Origin: Spirulina sp034932185
GTDB lineage: Bacteria; Cyanobacteriota; Cyanobacteriia; Cyanobacteriales; Spirulinaceae
Assembly (NCBI RefSeq): GCF_034932185.1
Contig: NZ_JAYGHW010000001.1
Coordinates: 1-64,000, forward strand
DNA: 64,000 nt
Direction of reading: 5' to 3'
Part shown: positions 50,654 through 60,500 of the stretch, piece after piece
Position numbering within the stretch: position 1 is the first letter of the stretch
Layout of the letters: each line of letters starts with the position of its first letter
Position numbers and translations under genes: made by a program
The notes under the pieces: generated by a model
Told to the model about the DNA's origin: nothing
Database searches by the model: none
Seen by the model: the letters and a program-made list of their open reading frames with translations, nothing else

Positions 50654-53326
50654 ATGATGTTGATAAAAATTTTCAATCTGCAAACCATGAAGTTATCTAA
50701 TGTTGTGCGCTGTTCATCCATTGGCACAAAATTATTGCTCTCGATTCTAGGGGGTGTTTTACTGGGTTCAGGCGTGATGTCATTTTGGCTGTACCAAATC
50801 CTTAATGAACAGGCTCAAAATCAAATTCGTCAAACCCTTAAAACCAAAGTTTTGACGATTGACGGTCAACTGAGCAATATTGAACAACATGTTCAGGATT
50901 TAGCTAAAACCTTGAAAACCATCAGACAAAATCCAGGCTTAACCGCAGAAAACTATCAAGAATTAGTATTTAGTTTTTTTGTTCATCGCCCCCATCCTGA
51001 TCTGATTATGGGAACATCCTTTGGTCAAGTTAATGGCAGTATTATTCAAGATCGAACATTATTTTATCCCTACTACTTTTTGGATCAACAAGGAGCGCAG
51101 GATATTGGTGAGTTGTTACCTAAGCCATATCAAAATATTCGATATGTTGACATTACAGAAGTAGAATTTTATCCACAAGTTGATTATTATCACAATGCAA
51201 TGCGTAACAATCAATTGCTTTGGTTAGATCCCTTTGATTGGCATGGCATTACGATGACATCCGCCCTATATCCTTTAAAAGGTGATTCCGGTGAATCCTT
51301 GGGAATTGTCGGCAATGATGTTAATGTAACTGCAATTACTGATGCTATTAAAAATTACAATGTAATTCATGATCAAGGTTACTTTATAATCGTGAGCAAA
51401 GAAGGTAATTTATTGGCTTATCCCCCTGATATTGATCAGGCTAAAAATAGAGTAAGTTATAAAAATATTCCCGAAATCAAAAATATTTGGGCTGATGTCT
51501 CTAGCCAAAGTTCTGGTATTTTAATTGCTGAAGGTACTATCTGGGCCTATGAAAAAATACCGAGTACAGAATGGATTATGTTAGCGACAATTCCTCAAAA
51601 AGTAGTTGTCTTGCCTGTACTTAAAATTGCTCTAGGTACAGCCTTTGTATCTGGCTTCATTATTTTGATCGTAGTGGGTGGTTTTGTTCAATGGCTTAAT
51701 CGAAGATTGCAGCCCATTATTGATCAGTGTGATCAATTAGCTCAAATGAAGGTAGATGGCTATGATGGAATTCAGTGGGATGATCTTGTCACCCAAAAAA
51801 TGGATGAATTAGATGTTTTATCTGTTTCTTTTGAGCGCATGAAAAATAAGCTCCAAGAATCTTTTCTATTGCTTGAAAGTCGGGTCAAAGAACGGACGGC
51901 GCAGTTAGTGACAGCCAAGCAAGCCGCAGAGTTAGCAAATCAAGCTAAAAGTCAATTCTTAGCCAATATGAGCCATGAATTACGCACGCCCCTCAATGGA
52001 ATTTTGGGCTATGCCCAAGTGATGCAAAAAGCGAAGGATCTCAATCAATATCGTAAAGGTGTTGGGGTCATTCAAGAAGCAGGTTCTCATTTATTAACAT
52101 TAATCAACGATATTTTAGATCTTGCTAAAATTGAAGCTCAAAAGATGGAACTATTTCCGAAAGACTTTCATTTGCCCTCATTTTTAATAGGGGTTACAGA
52201 AATTGCGCGGGTCAGGGCTGAAAGTAAGGGCATCTTACTGACGTTTCAGGGTAATCATGACTTACCTGAAGGTGTCCATGGGGATGAAAAACGCCTACGA
52301 CAAGTTTTATTGAATTTATTGGGTAACTCGATTAAATTTACAGAGGTGGGTCAAGTCATTTTTGAAGTGATCCGATTAAGCGATGATTTAACCCAAAATA
52401 CCGTTAAAATTCGCTTCAAAGTTCAGGATACGGGTGTCGGAATGACCCCTGAGCAACTCAACAAAATCTTTCTGCCCTTTGAACAGGTGGGTTCTCGGTC
52501 AAAACAGGCAGAAGGAACCGGTTTAGGTTTAACAATTTGTCGGCAGATTGTGACGATGATGGGGGGAGAGATTGCAGTAGAGAGTCATGCTGGGGCGGGG
52601 AGTAGTTTTTGGTTTGATGTGGATTTACCCTTAGCAGCGGACTGGATGAAGAGTGCTGTGATTTCTGACCGAGGAAAAATTATCGGTTATCAAGGTGAAC
52701 AGAAAACAATTTTAGTCGTTGATGATCTCAATGTCAATCGTCTGGTTGTGATTGAAATTCTAAGACCATTAGGATTTATTGTGATTGAAGCTAGTAATGG
52801 TCAAGAAGCATGGGGTAAGCTGGAGCAATTTGTACCTGATTTAGTGATTACAGATATTTTAATGCCAGAGATGGATGGTTATCAATTGGCTCAAGCCATT
52901 CGGGCTGATTATTCTACGACGTTACCCATTATTGCTGCCAGTGCGAGCGTATCAGTGGCGGATCAAGGGTTGGCGATCGCCGCTGGTTGTAATGATTTTC
53001 TTGATAAACCTTTAGATCTACCAAAATTATTGAATACAATCCAAAAACATCTCAAACTAACATGGATTTATGAGCAGGATGAGGAAGTAGAAGCGCCGAG
53101 TATCAGTTTAGAGACTCAACCATTGATTTTTCCCAAACCGGAAGACTTACAAGTCATCTATCAAGCGATGGAAATTGGTGATCTCGATGCTGTTCAAGGG
53201 GAAGCGCATCAGTTAGCGCTGGTTAATCCTAGCTATCAGGCTTTTTGCGATCGCCTCATCCATTTAGCGGCTGAATTTGATGAAAAAGCAATTGCTCAAT
53301 TACTTAACCAATTACCCTCATCCTAA
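50654..53326 (+). CDS. Cache-HAMP hybrid histidine kinase with receiver (first copy)
   Basis: An 890-residue membrane sensor. A first membrane helix (about 30-50) and a second (about 318-342) bracket a large periplasmic Cache-type sensor domain, including DWHGITMTSALYPLKGDSGE. A HAMP linker and coiled coil follow, then the kinase with phospho-acceptor His in ANMSHELRTPLNGILGYAQV, N box LLNLLGNSIKFTE and G2 GTGLGLTICRQI. A receiver comes next (Asp in VITDILMPEMDGYQ). The tail of about 110 residues is nearly identical to that of the next kinase. The start may be 50654 or 50657, after AGAGGTG. Cache domains usually bind small molecules; the ligand is unknown. Confidence 0.9.
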   Translation: MMLIKIFNLQTMKLSNVVRCSSIGTKLLLSILGGVLLGSGVMSFWLYQILNEQAQNQIRQTLKTKVLTIDGQLSNIEQHVQDLAKTLKTIRQNPGLTAENYQELVFSFFVHRPHPDLIMGTSFGQVNGSIIQDRTLFYPYYFLDQQGAQDIGELLPKPYQNIRYVDITEVEFYPQVDYYHNAMRNNQLLWLDPFDWHGITMTSALYPLKGDSGESLGIVGNDVNVTAITDAIKNYNVIHDQGYFIIVSKEGNLLAYPPDIDQAKNRVSYKNIPEIKNIWADVSSQSSGILIAEGTIWAYEKIPSTEWIMLATIPQKVVVLPVLKIALGTAFVSGFIILIVVGGFVQWLNRRLQPIIDQCDQLAQMKVDGYDGIQWDDLVTQKMDELDVLSVSFERMKNKLQESFLLLESRVKERTAQLVTAKQAAELANQAKSQFLANMSHELRTPLNGILGYAQVMQKAKDLNQYRKGVGVIQEAGSHLLTLINDILDLAKIEAQKMELFPKDFHLPSFLIGVTEIARVRAESKGILLTFQGNHDLPEGVHGDEKRLRQVLLNLLGNSIKFTEVGQVIFEVIRLSDDLTQNTVKIRFKVQDTGVGMTPEQLNKIFLPFEQVGSRSKQAEGTGLGLTICRQIVTMMGGEIAVESHAGAGSSFWFDVDLPLAADWMKSAVISDRGKIIGYQGEQKTILVVDDLNVNRLVVIEILRPLGFIVIEASNGQEAWGKLEQFVPDLVITDILMPEMDGYQLAQAIRADYSTTLPIIAASASVSVADQGLAIAAGCNDFLDKPLDLPKLLNTIQKHLKLTWIYEQDEEVEAPSISLETQPLIFPKPEDLQVIYQAMEIGDLDAVQGEAHQLALVNPSYQAFCDRLIHLAAEFDEKAIAQLLNQLPSS
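52971..53300 (+). repeat. 330-bp tail shared with the second Cache kinase (copy 1)
   Basis: This block matches 56191-56520 with about ten differences by eye and no gaps. The remainder of the two genes is clearly more diverged at the DNA level. Recent gene conversion or selection is suggested. Confidence 0.85.
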
Positions 53327-53783
53327 ATACCTTTTCCAAACAAGCGAGAAATATTGAGAAGCAATGGGTGTGCAATGGTCTCCGAACAGACTGTGCTCAT
53401 TGCAGATCAGCTCATGTCTAAATAGTTTGTAATTTAAAACAATCAACGAGAAATTTGATTGCTGAAAGTATAGCATTTTTGTACTCATGAGATACAGCCC
53501 TCACCTCAAATTCCTCTCTTAAAGAGAGCGAGGAGCTTCAGAATATACCTCATGAATTGAGAAACCACTATATTGAAATTTTAAATTTTGTGACATTCGG
53601 TTTGCTGATGATTTTAGACTTTGAACACTGAAATGGGCTTGTAAAACTCGCTTTAATTTGCTATACTAGCCCATAGGTTTTCTGATGGTTTCTGATCGTC
53701 TTAGTAATTCTGATGAACCCTATTTTATTCTTTTTTTTAAGCTTTTTGTTCAGTACTAAATTTTCTTTCCTGAAAAAACTTTT
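53327..53783. other. Intergenic region between the two Cache kinases
   Basis: About 457 bp without a supported gene. It contains a CCTCTCTT/AAGAGAG palindrome near 53513-53530. A promoter for the second kinase is likely here, but no convincing -35/-10 pair is seen. No ribosome site stands out before its start codon. Confidence 0.4.
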
Positions 53784-56546
53784 ATGCGCAAATTTCGCCC
53801 CCAAAAACTCTCTCTAAATTATGTATTGATTGTGCCGTTTCTCTTGCAGATTTTTGGTGCAGTTGGACTTACTGCTTATTTTTCTCTTCGTACAGGTCGA
53901 GAAGCTGTCAATACTGTGGCTCAACAATTGCGACAAGCAGTGACTCAGCGGACGGAAAGTTATCTCGATGATTATCTCGAATTTCCCCACAAGATCAATC
54001 AACTCAATGCCAGTGCAATTCAGAATGAATGGGTCGATTTTACTGATGTTGATGCCCTCAATCAACACTTTCTTAATCAAAGTGCCAATTTTGGTCAAGA
54101 TGACCCCATTTATGTATTTGTGGGGAATACGGCGGGGGGGTTAGCCGGAGTCGGTCGCTATGATCTAAATGACCCGTTTGTTTGGGAGTTTACTGAAAAC
54201 TTAAAAGCGGGAACCTTTAAGAGTTATAAAACTGATGCCCAAGGACAAATTGAAAAGCCTTTGGATTTGGAAGCATCTGAACAGCTAGAAACCTTTACTT
54301 ATGATGCCACTAAGCGACCATGGTATCAAAAAGCCATCGCCGAAAAAACACAGGTCTGGAGCGAAGTTTATATCTTTTTGGGACAAAATCACCCCATTGA
54401 GGATATTTTAGGGATTACAGCCAGTCAGCCCATTTACAATCGTGACAATCAAATTATCGGAGTTGCAGCGGTTGATATTGCCCTTGATGCGCTCAATAAA
54501 TTTCTCGCGACAATTGAAATTAGTGCGACAGGGGAAATTTTTGTCATGGAGACATCTGGATTACTGATCGCGTCTTCTACCCCCGAATCACCCTATCTCC
54601 GCACAGAGAAAACGGATGAATTAGTCCGTTTACCGGCCCGTGATAGCCGCATCACCCAAATCCGTCTCGCTAGTGATTTCCTCCAGCAACAGTTTCCTGA
54701 TTTAACGGCGATTCGTGAACCGAAACAATTAGAATTTACCGCTAATGGAGAGCGCCAATTTTTACAGGTTACACCCTTACTAGAGAGTCAAAACTTAAAC
54801 TGGTTGATTGTGGTAATCGTTCCTGAAGAAGATTTTATGGGGCAAATTAATGCAAGTCGCCAGCGGACGGTTTTGCTTTGCTTGGGTGCTTTAGCGATCG
54901 CCACCATTCTAGGTATCTATACTTCCCGGTGGATTACACAACCGATTTTGCAATTGGCACGTTCATCAGAAGCCATGTCTCAGGGAGATTTAGATCAACA
55001 TGTGCCGGAGAATGCGATCGCGGAACTTAATAGCCTCGCTCAAGCCTTTAATGGCATGGCAATTCAATTAAAAACCTCTTTTACTAACCTGGAACAAAAA
55101 GTGAAAGAACGCACAGCCCAGCTTGCGGAAGCCAAAGAAAATGCTGATAGCGCAAACCAAGCAAAAAGTGAATTTTTGGCGAACATGAGCCACGAATTAC
55201 GCACTCCTTTAAATGGTATTCTTGGCTATGCTCAAATTATGCACTACGCCAAAGACCTCAATCAACATCGTCAAGGTGTTGATGTCATTGAACAAGCAGG
55301 CTCTCACTTATTAAACCTAATTAATGATATTTTAGACCTTGCTAAAATCGAAGCCCGCAAAATGGAACTGTTTCCCAAAGACTTTCATCTTCCATCTTTT
55401 TTACTGGGAGTAGCTGAAATTGCGCGGGTGCGAGCCAAAAGTAAAGGCATTACCCTGACTTTTCCTAGCGATGATGAACTTCTGCCCGATGGGGTCAAAG
55501 CTGATGAAAAACGTCTCCGTCAAGTCCTTCTTAACTTGTTAGGAAATTCTATTAAATTTACTGACCAGGGACAAGTGATTTTTGAGGTCAAAGTTTTGGC
55601 CAGTGATCCAGAACGAAAAATTGCTAAGATTAGCTTCATGGTGCAAGACACTGGGGTGGGAATGAATCCTGAACAATTAGAAAAAATCTTTCTCCCCTTT
55701 GAGCAGGTCGGTTCTGAATCGAAGCAATCAGAAGGAACAGGTTTAGGGCTAGCAATTTGTCGTCAAATCATCGGGATGATGGGTAGTGAAATACAAGTGA
55801 AAAGTACTTTAGGTGTTGGTAGTATCTTTTGGTTTGAACTGGATCTTCCCCTTTCAGATGAATGGGTGAGTAGTGGAACAATATCGGAACAAGGAAAAAT
55901 TATTGGTTATTCTGGCGAGCCTAAAAAAGTCTTAGTGGTTGATGATCGCCCCGTCAATCGTCTCGTCATTGCGGAAATTTTGAAACCTTTAGGATTTCTG
56001 ATTGCTGAAGCAGAAAATGGACGAGAAGGGTTAAGGCAACTGGAAACATTCCAGCCAGATTTAATGATTACTGATATTGTCATGCCAGAGATGGACGGCT
56101 ATGAATTAGCACAAACTATTCGTCAATCTTACTCGCTAGATTTGCCAATTGTAGCGGCTAGTGCGAGTGTTTCCTTAGCTGATCGAAGTTTGGCGATCGC
56201 CGCTGGTTGTAATGATTTTCTTGATAAACCTTTAGATCTACCAAAATTATTGAATACAATCCAAAAATATCTCAAACTAACATGGATTTATGAGCAGGAT
56301 GAAGAAGTAGAAGTGCCAAGTATCAGTTTAGAGACTCAACCATTAATTTTTCCCAAACCGGAAGACTTACAAGCCATCTATCAAGCGATGGAAATTGGTG
56401 ATCTCGATGCTATTCAAGGGGAAGCGCATCAGTTAGCACAGGTTAATCCTAGCTATCAGGCTTTTTGCGATCGCCTCATCCATTTAGCGGCTGAATTTGA
56501 TGAAAAAGCAATTGCTCAATTGCTCCAAGACTGCGAAACGAACTAG
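53784..56546 (+). CDS. Cache-HAMP hybrid histidine kinase with receiver (second copy)
   Basis: A 920-residue paralogue of the upstream kinase with the same order. A membrane helix (about 12-32) and a second (about 360-380) bracket a double Cache-type sensor domain containing ATKRPWYQKAIAEKTQVWSE. HAMP, coiled coil and kinase follow (ANMSHELRTPLNGILGYAQI, LLNLLGNSIKFTD, GTGLGLAICRQI), then a receiver with Asp in MITDIVMPEMDGYE. The two sensor domains differ strongly, while kinase, receiver and tail are close. The pair therefore probably senses different ligands and shares downstream partners, perhaps the REC-kinase at 49294. Confidence 0.9.
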   Translation: MRKFRPQKLSLNYVLIVPFLLQIFGAVGLTAYFSLRTGREAVNTVAQQLRQAVTQRTESYLDDYLEFPHKINQLNASAIQNEWVDFTDVDALNQHFLNQSANFGQDDPIYVFVGNTAGGLAGVGRYDLNDPFVWEFTENLKAGTFKSYKTDAQGQIEKPLDLEASEQLETFTYDATKRPWYQKAIAEKTQVWSEVYIFLGQNHPIEDILGITASQPIYNRDNQIIGVAAVDIALDALNKFLATIEISATGEIFVMETSGLLIASSTPESPYLRTEKTDELVRLPARDSRITQIRLASDFLQQQFPDLTAIREPKQLEFTANGERQFLQVTPLLESQNLNWLIVVIVPEEDFMGQINASRQRTVLLCLGALAIATILGIYTSRWITQPILQLARSSEAMSQGDLDQHVPENAIAELNSLAQAFNGMAIQLKTSFTNLEQKVKERTAQLAEAKENADSANQAKSEFLANMSHELRTPLNGILGYAQIMHYAKDLNQHRQGVDVIEQAGSHLLNLINDILDLAKIEARKMELFPKDFHLPSFLLGVAEIARVRAKSKGITLTFPSDDELLPDGVKADEKRLRQVLLNLLGNSIKFTDQGQVIFEVKVLASDPERKIAKISFMVQDTGVGMNPEQLEKIFLPFEQVGSESKQSEGTGLGLAICRQIIGMMGSEIQVKSTLGVGSIFWFELDLPLSDEWVSSGTISEQGKIIGYSGEPKKVLVVDDRPVNRLVIAEILKPLGFLIAEAENGREGLRQLETFQPDLMITDIVMPEMDGYELAQTIRQSYSLDLPIVAASASVSLADRSLAIAAGCNDFLDKPLDLPKLLNTIQKYLKLTWIYEQDEEVEVPSISLETQPLIFPKPEDLQAIYQAMEIGDLDAIQGEAHQLAQVNPSYQAFCDRLIHLAAEFDEKAIAQLLQDCETN
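56191..56520 (+). repeat. 330-bp tail shared with the first Cache kinase (copy 2)
   Basis: This block matches 52971-53300 at about 97% identity by eye, in the same orientation and with the same length. It covers the last part of the receiver and most of the C-terminal extension. Confidence 0.85.
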
Positions 56547-56568
56547 ACCTAATCATAAAACGACAAGG

Positions 56569-57351
56569 TTAAGCAAGCTCCACAATCACCGGCGTGTGAT
56601 CACTGGGTTTTTCCCGTTGGCGGGGTTCGCGATCAATGGTGCAGGCGATGGCTTGCTTTGCCAATTCTGGGGTGAGGTAAATGTGATCAATGCGCCAACC
56701 GCGATCGCGCTGAAATCCCCCCTGACGATAATCCCACCAACTATAATGGCCCCCTTCGGCGGTAAATTGACGAAAAGCATCGGTAAAACCCAGGTCTAAC
56801 ACCGACCGCAACGCCGCCCGCTCCGGTGGGGAAGCCATGATGTGATTGTCTTTTTTGGGTTGATAAATATCCCGATCCTCCAGGGCAATATTAAAATCCC
56901 CACAGATACAAAGCCGAGGATTTTCGGTCATTAACTGGCTTAAATAGGTTTTTAATGCGGCTAACCAAGCCAGCTTATATTCATATTTATCACTTCCCAC
57001 CGCTGACCCATTGGGGACATAAAGATTCACAATCCGAATCCCATTGATCACGCCACTAATCACTCGTTTTTGCGCTTCAAATTCTGTAAGTCCTAACACC
57101 GGCTCAAAGCCAATTTTCACATCTTCCAAGGTCTGACGGCTGAAAATCGCCACCCCGTTATAGGATTTTTGGCCGGCAATGGCGAGATGATACCCCAAAG
57201 CCTCAAAGGGTTCACGGGGAAAATCGGCATCAATAACTTTGGTTTCCTGTAAACAGAGAATATCAACAGGATTTGCCGTCAGCCAAGCTTCGACGATGCT
57301 TAAACGGCTGCGAATTGAATTAACGTTCCAAGTGGCAATTTTCATGATCAT
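56569..57351 (-). CDS. xthA: Exodeoxyribonuclease III / AP endonuclease
   Basis: A 260-residue enzyme of the ExoIII/APE1 family that cuts DNA at abasic sites in base-excision repair. The motifs are complete: MKIATWNVNSIRSRL, the metal-binding Glu in LQETKV, YVPNGSAVGSDKYEYK, GDFNIALEDRDIY, WWDYRQGGFQRDRGWRIDHIY, and the catalytic SDHTPVIVEL at the end. The start at 57351 overlaps the stop of the upstream membrane protein gene by 4 bp (ATGA); an ATG two codons later is an alternative. The overlap indicates translational coupling. Confidence 0.95.
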   Translation of the reverse strand: MIMKIATWNVNSIRSRLSIVEAWLTANPVDILCLQETKVIDADFPREPFEALGYHLAIAGQKSYNGVAIFSRQTLEDVKIGFEPVLGLTEFEAQKRVISGVINGIRIVNLYVPNGSAVGSDKYEYKLAWLAALKTYLSQLMTENPRLCICGDFNIALEDRDIYQPKKDNHIMASPPERAALRSVLDLGFTDAFRQFTAEGGHYSWWDYRQGGFQRDRGWRIDHIYLTPELAKQAIACTIDREPRQREKPSDHTPVIVELA

Positions 57352-58892
57352 TCACCAAGGCTAATGTGATAGAGAAAGTATTGCTCAGTTTCGACTAAAA
57401 CCCGGCGAAACTCGGCTAAGGGTTCAATGAATAAATGGGGTAGGTTTAATTCTAAGGGATAATTGAGGACTAACAGCAATTCCTCTTCATCACGCTTAAG
57501 CAGATCTGTCACCTGCGCTAACACTTCCTCCGGCCCCACATCTTGACGCTTGGCATTGAAGAGTGTAAAACTTCCCAATTCTTGGCGCTCAGGGTAATAA
57601 ATTTTACGCTGTAAATAACCCGCAAGAGGGGCCATATTGGCATCGCGGCTCCCGACGATTAAGCCTGAATTAAGGCCCTGCTCCTGAATATAGGCGGCGG
57701 TGGCTTTACTGGCGGAGAATGGTGTGATGTAGTCGCGAACATAGGCGATTAAACCGGCGATCAGGTGGGCGGTGAGAATCAGGGTGAATAGAGGAGTTTG
57801 TAACCGTTTGACCCATTTTTTGAAAACTTGTAAAGGGGTGAATTGTGGCGGAATTTGCCAGGGGAGACAATCAGCGGCGATCCAGAGGGCGATGATCAAC
57901 ACGAGGAATAAACTCCCATAATGGCGAATTGTGCCTAAAAATTTGATGTAGCTAAAGACAATAATTTCTAAAGAGGCGAAGAGGTAGAATAGGAGGGCAA
58001 TGGGACGGCGGCAAAGGGCGATCGCCCAAAATCCCAACAATGCCACCCCCAACGTGCCAAACAAGAAACCATCAAAGCCGCGATTATCCCCCGGAATCAG
58101 CAGTAAAAAATAAGCATTCCAAACCCGTGATAATGCTCGCCCCCACTGATGCCAATCCCAGGTGAAAAACCAAGTGGTTAACCCCCCCTGTAGCTGACTA
58201 TCACTGGGGGGAATCAGCATATAGAGGGAAGCCCCCAGACCGGCGATCGCCACCCCCAACCCCCCTAATACCGAACCCCAACCGCTCGGCCGCTGTTCAG
58301 GATAACACCACCATTCGACGCTTAAGGCCATCAACAGCGCCAACCCGATGAATAAACCATAGGCATTACAATTGGCCATCAGCGCGATAAACAACCCCAC
58401 CCCTACATAGGTTTGGTGACGACGGGGCCAAGCCACACAAAAGCTAAACATGAATAGCATCCCTATTCCATAGTTGCGGCTAATCAGCAAATATTCGTAA
58501 AAGGGATAATAGCCAAAGGTGAGGAGTAGTTTTTGCCAAGGGGGAAACGGCCCACATTTCCACAGCAGAAAAATTGTCCCAATCCCTAAACTGAGGTGAA
58601 ATCCTTGCATTAAAGCCGGATCATCACCGATCTGATTCACCAAGGCTAAACTCAAGTACCACAACAGGGGATGGCCTTCGTAACGAATATGGGCGAAAAA
58701 ATCTGAAATTGTTAAACTATCCCGCACAATGAGCCACACATTCATTTCATCCCGCCACATCGCATGGTTCAGGATCCCCAACAGTCCCAACAGCACAAAA
58801 CTACTCAGGGCCAAAAACTGAAGTCTTTGGGGTGAAAGGCGGGCAATCTTCAAAATGATCAACGCGGCAGAAATACCGGAGCATTGTAGCAA
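57348..58892 (-). CDS. Polytopic membrane protein, GT-C glycosyltransferase-like
   Basis: A 514-residue membrane protein with about ten hydrophobic segments. A first extracytoplasmic loop contains MWRDEMNVWL, the Asp-Glu signature position of GT-C (PMT/GT39-like) glycosyltransferases. Another loop contains IRYEGHPLLWYLSLALV. It probably transfers sugar from a lipid-linked donor, but neither donor nor acceptor is known. No ATG is available in frame before MWRDEM, so translation must start at TTG (58892) or another non-ATG codon. The N-terminus is therefore uncertain. Three 42-bp palindromic repeats lie directly upstream. Confidence 0.75.
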   Translation of the reverse strand: MLQCSGISAALIILKIARLSPQRLQFLALSSFVLLGLLGILNHAMWRDEMNVWLIVRDSLTISDFFAHIRYEGHPLLWYLSLALVNQIGDDPALMQGFHLSLGIGTIFLLWKCGPFPPWQKLLLTFGYYPFYEYLLISRNYGIGMLFMFSFCVAWPRRHQTYVGVGLFIALMANCNAYGLFIGLALLMALSVEWWCYPEQRPSGWGSVLGGLGVAIAGLGASLYMLIPPSDSQLQGGLTTWFFTWDWHQWGRALSRVWNAYFLLLIPGDNRGFDGFLFGTLGVALLGFWAIALCRRPIALLFYLFASLEIIVFSYIKFLGTIRHYGSLFLVLIIALWIAADCLPWQIPPQFTPLQVFKKWVKRLQTPLFTLILTAHLIAGLIAYVRDYITPFSASKATAAYIQEQGLNSGLIVGSRDANMAPLAGYLQRKIYYPERQELGSFTLFNAKRQDVGPEEVLAQVTDLLKRDEEELLLVLNYPLELNLPHLFIEPLAEFRRVLVETEQYFLYHISLGE

Positions 58893-58894
58893 AC

Positions 58895-59018
58895 AAAAAC
58901 CCCCCTTTTTTAAGGGGGGTAGGGGGGATCAATCCCAAAAACCCCCCTTTTTTAAGGGGGGTAGGGGGGATCAATCCCAAAAACCCCCCTTTTTTAAGGG
59001 GGGTAGGGGGGATCAATC
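58895..59018. repeat. Three tandem 42-bp palindromic repeats
   Basis: Units at 58895-58936, 58937-58978 and 58979-59018 are virtually identical. Each holds CCCCCCTTTTTTAAGGGGGG (an inverted repeat) followed by TAGGGGGGATCAATC. The array fills the whole gap between the stop of one minus-strand gene and the start of the next, so it forms a strong barrier hairpin series in the shared transcript region. Confidence 0.92.
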
Positions 59019-59524
59019 TACCACAGGCCACGGATGGGCGCAGCAACGGGGGGGGTAGCCGTAGCGGGAGGCAGGGGATCAAAGGTAGAGGCCGGGCGTT
59101 CTGCCATGGACTCTTCCAATTGGGCCCACAGGGCAGCAGTGCGCTCTTCTAAAGGGGGGAGCATTTCCGGTGCATCGGTGTAGAACACGCCATAGTGGCG
59201 GGGGTTACTACATTCGGGGATGACATTATTCATGCACTCGAAACTGGTTCGTTCCTCTTTCATGTAATCCGGCATGGGGATGACATGATCTTCCGGCACT
59301 TCGTACATTTCGCCGCCGCAGTCCATGCTGGGGTTGTTGGCACAGATAAACCCGCTGCGGCTCAAACCATCTTCCGCCAAGTCATAGATCAGGTTGAGAG
59401 CAGAAATGGGATCATAATCGGCGGGATTCGTGCTTAACGTTTGCGCCGTCGCGTTGGGGGCAAAGGCAGCCACCCCAACCAAGCCAATCGTACCCAAAAA
59501 TAAAGAATGTAAGCGCATTACCAT
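59018..59524 (-). CDS. Small exported protein of unknown function
   Basis: A 168-residue exported protein (signal peptide about 1-28, ending NATAQ). The mature part has six Cys residues in pairs (FICANNPSMDCGG, FECMNNVIPECSN), suggesting disulphide bonds in the periplasm or lumen. It ends in a Pro-rich tail (FDPLPPATATPPVAAPIRG). I do not recognise a family. Translation may start at the third codon. The stop codon abuts the 42-bp repeat array. Confidence 0.7.
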   Translation of the reverse strand: MVMRLHSLFLGTIGLVGVAAFAPNATAQTLSTNPADYDPISALNLIYDLAEDGLSRSGFICANNPSMDCGGEMYEVPEDHVIPMPDYMKEERTSFECMNNVIPECSNPRHYGVFYTDAPEMLPPLEERTAALWAQLEESMAERPASTFDPLPPATATPPVAAPIRGLW

Positions 59525-59632
59525 TTACTCCTCGGAATGTTCACACCACAGGCAGGCGTGCCTGTGCTCATGGTTCAGTATATGCCAAGATTTCAGGGGG
59601 GATGAGTGACGGATCAACTTTCTTCTGGGGAT

Positions 59633-60334
59633 CTAGGCCATTTGAAAGATAAACGTGACTTTATCTTCCTTGCCGAGGGCGATGCGATCGCCTCCCCGCA
59701 ACCGATGGCGGTTCCCCGGCAGGAGCGGATTATGGTTAACGTAGGTGCCGTTAGAACTGCCCACATCTTCCACATAATAGATGCCCCCCTCAATGCGGAT
59801 ATCGGCATGAACCCGCGACACCACCGCCGAATCGGGGAAGCCAGAGACATCAATATCCGGGGGAATGGGGCCGCCGGGCTTACCAATGTGGATCACGGCT
59901 AAATGTTGGGGCAAGCTCAGTTCCGTATTGGTTTGGATATGGAGCAAGCTGGCGATTTGGACTTGCAGTTGGGTTTTAGCCGGGCTAGGGGCCGGTGTGG
60001 GTAAGGGGGGTGGGGTTTCGGCGGGAGCAACGGCGGTGGGTTCTGGAAGCTCAAAGGCGCTTTCGTCAAAGTCGATGGGGGGCGGAAAATCTGGCTGGGG
60101 AAAGTCTGGTTCCGGGAAATCCGGTAAAGGGGGAGGGGTGTTTTGAGGTTCATTCATGATGGCAGGCTCCGAAGCTTGGAGATGATGACCGCATTGCCCG
60201 CAAAAACTGGCATCGGACTGTACCGATGCGCCACAGTTCGGGCATTGGGTGGTGCTGGGTAAGGGCGTATAGCAGGATTCGCATTGGGTCGCCCCTTCAG
60301 GGTTTTGGTGGCTACAGTTAGGACAAACAATCAT
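59633..60334 (-). CDS. FHA-domain protein with N-terminal zinc ribbons
   Basis: A 233-residue soluble protein. Two CxxC-type zinc ribbons (CPNCSHQNPEGATQCESC and CPNCGASVQSDASFCGQC, residues 4-50) are followed by a Pro-rich linker (about 65-125). A C-terminal FHA domain follows, with the phosphothreonine-binding features VSRVHADIRI and VGSSNGTYVN. FHA domains read Ser/Thr-kinase phosphorylation, so this is probably an adaptor in such signalling. No kinase lies nearby. Confidence 0.9.
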   Translation of the reverse strand: MIVCPNCSHQNPEGATQCESCYTPLPSTTQCPNCGASVQSDASFCGQCGHHLQASEPAIMNEPQNTPPPLPDFPEPDFPQPDFPPPIDFDESAFELPEPTAVAPAETPPPLPTPAPSPAKTQLQVQIASLLHIQTNTELSLPQHLAVIHIGKPGGPIPPDIDVSGFPDSAVVSRVHADIRIEGGIYYVEDVGSSNGTYVNHNPLLPGNRHRLRGGDRIALGKEDKVTFIFQMA

Positions 60335-60500
60335 GGTCGGTGGTTAAGGAATGGGCAAACCCAGGGAGAGATTAGGGGCGGCAATGCACCACAATTACCG
60401 AAATTATTAATTTTAGGTCTGAGTTCTATTCCCCATGATAGAGGTTGCCTCTAAATCCCTTGGCTTTCCAGTTCTTCCCGTAAAAAAAGTTTAAGGAATC

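Noticed and set aside
58895..59018. CRISPR-like or riboswitch-like array
   Set aside because: The three units are identical over their whole length, so there are no spacers, and they are simple palindromes.
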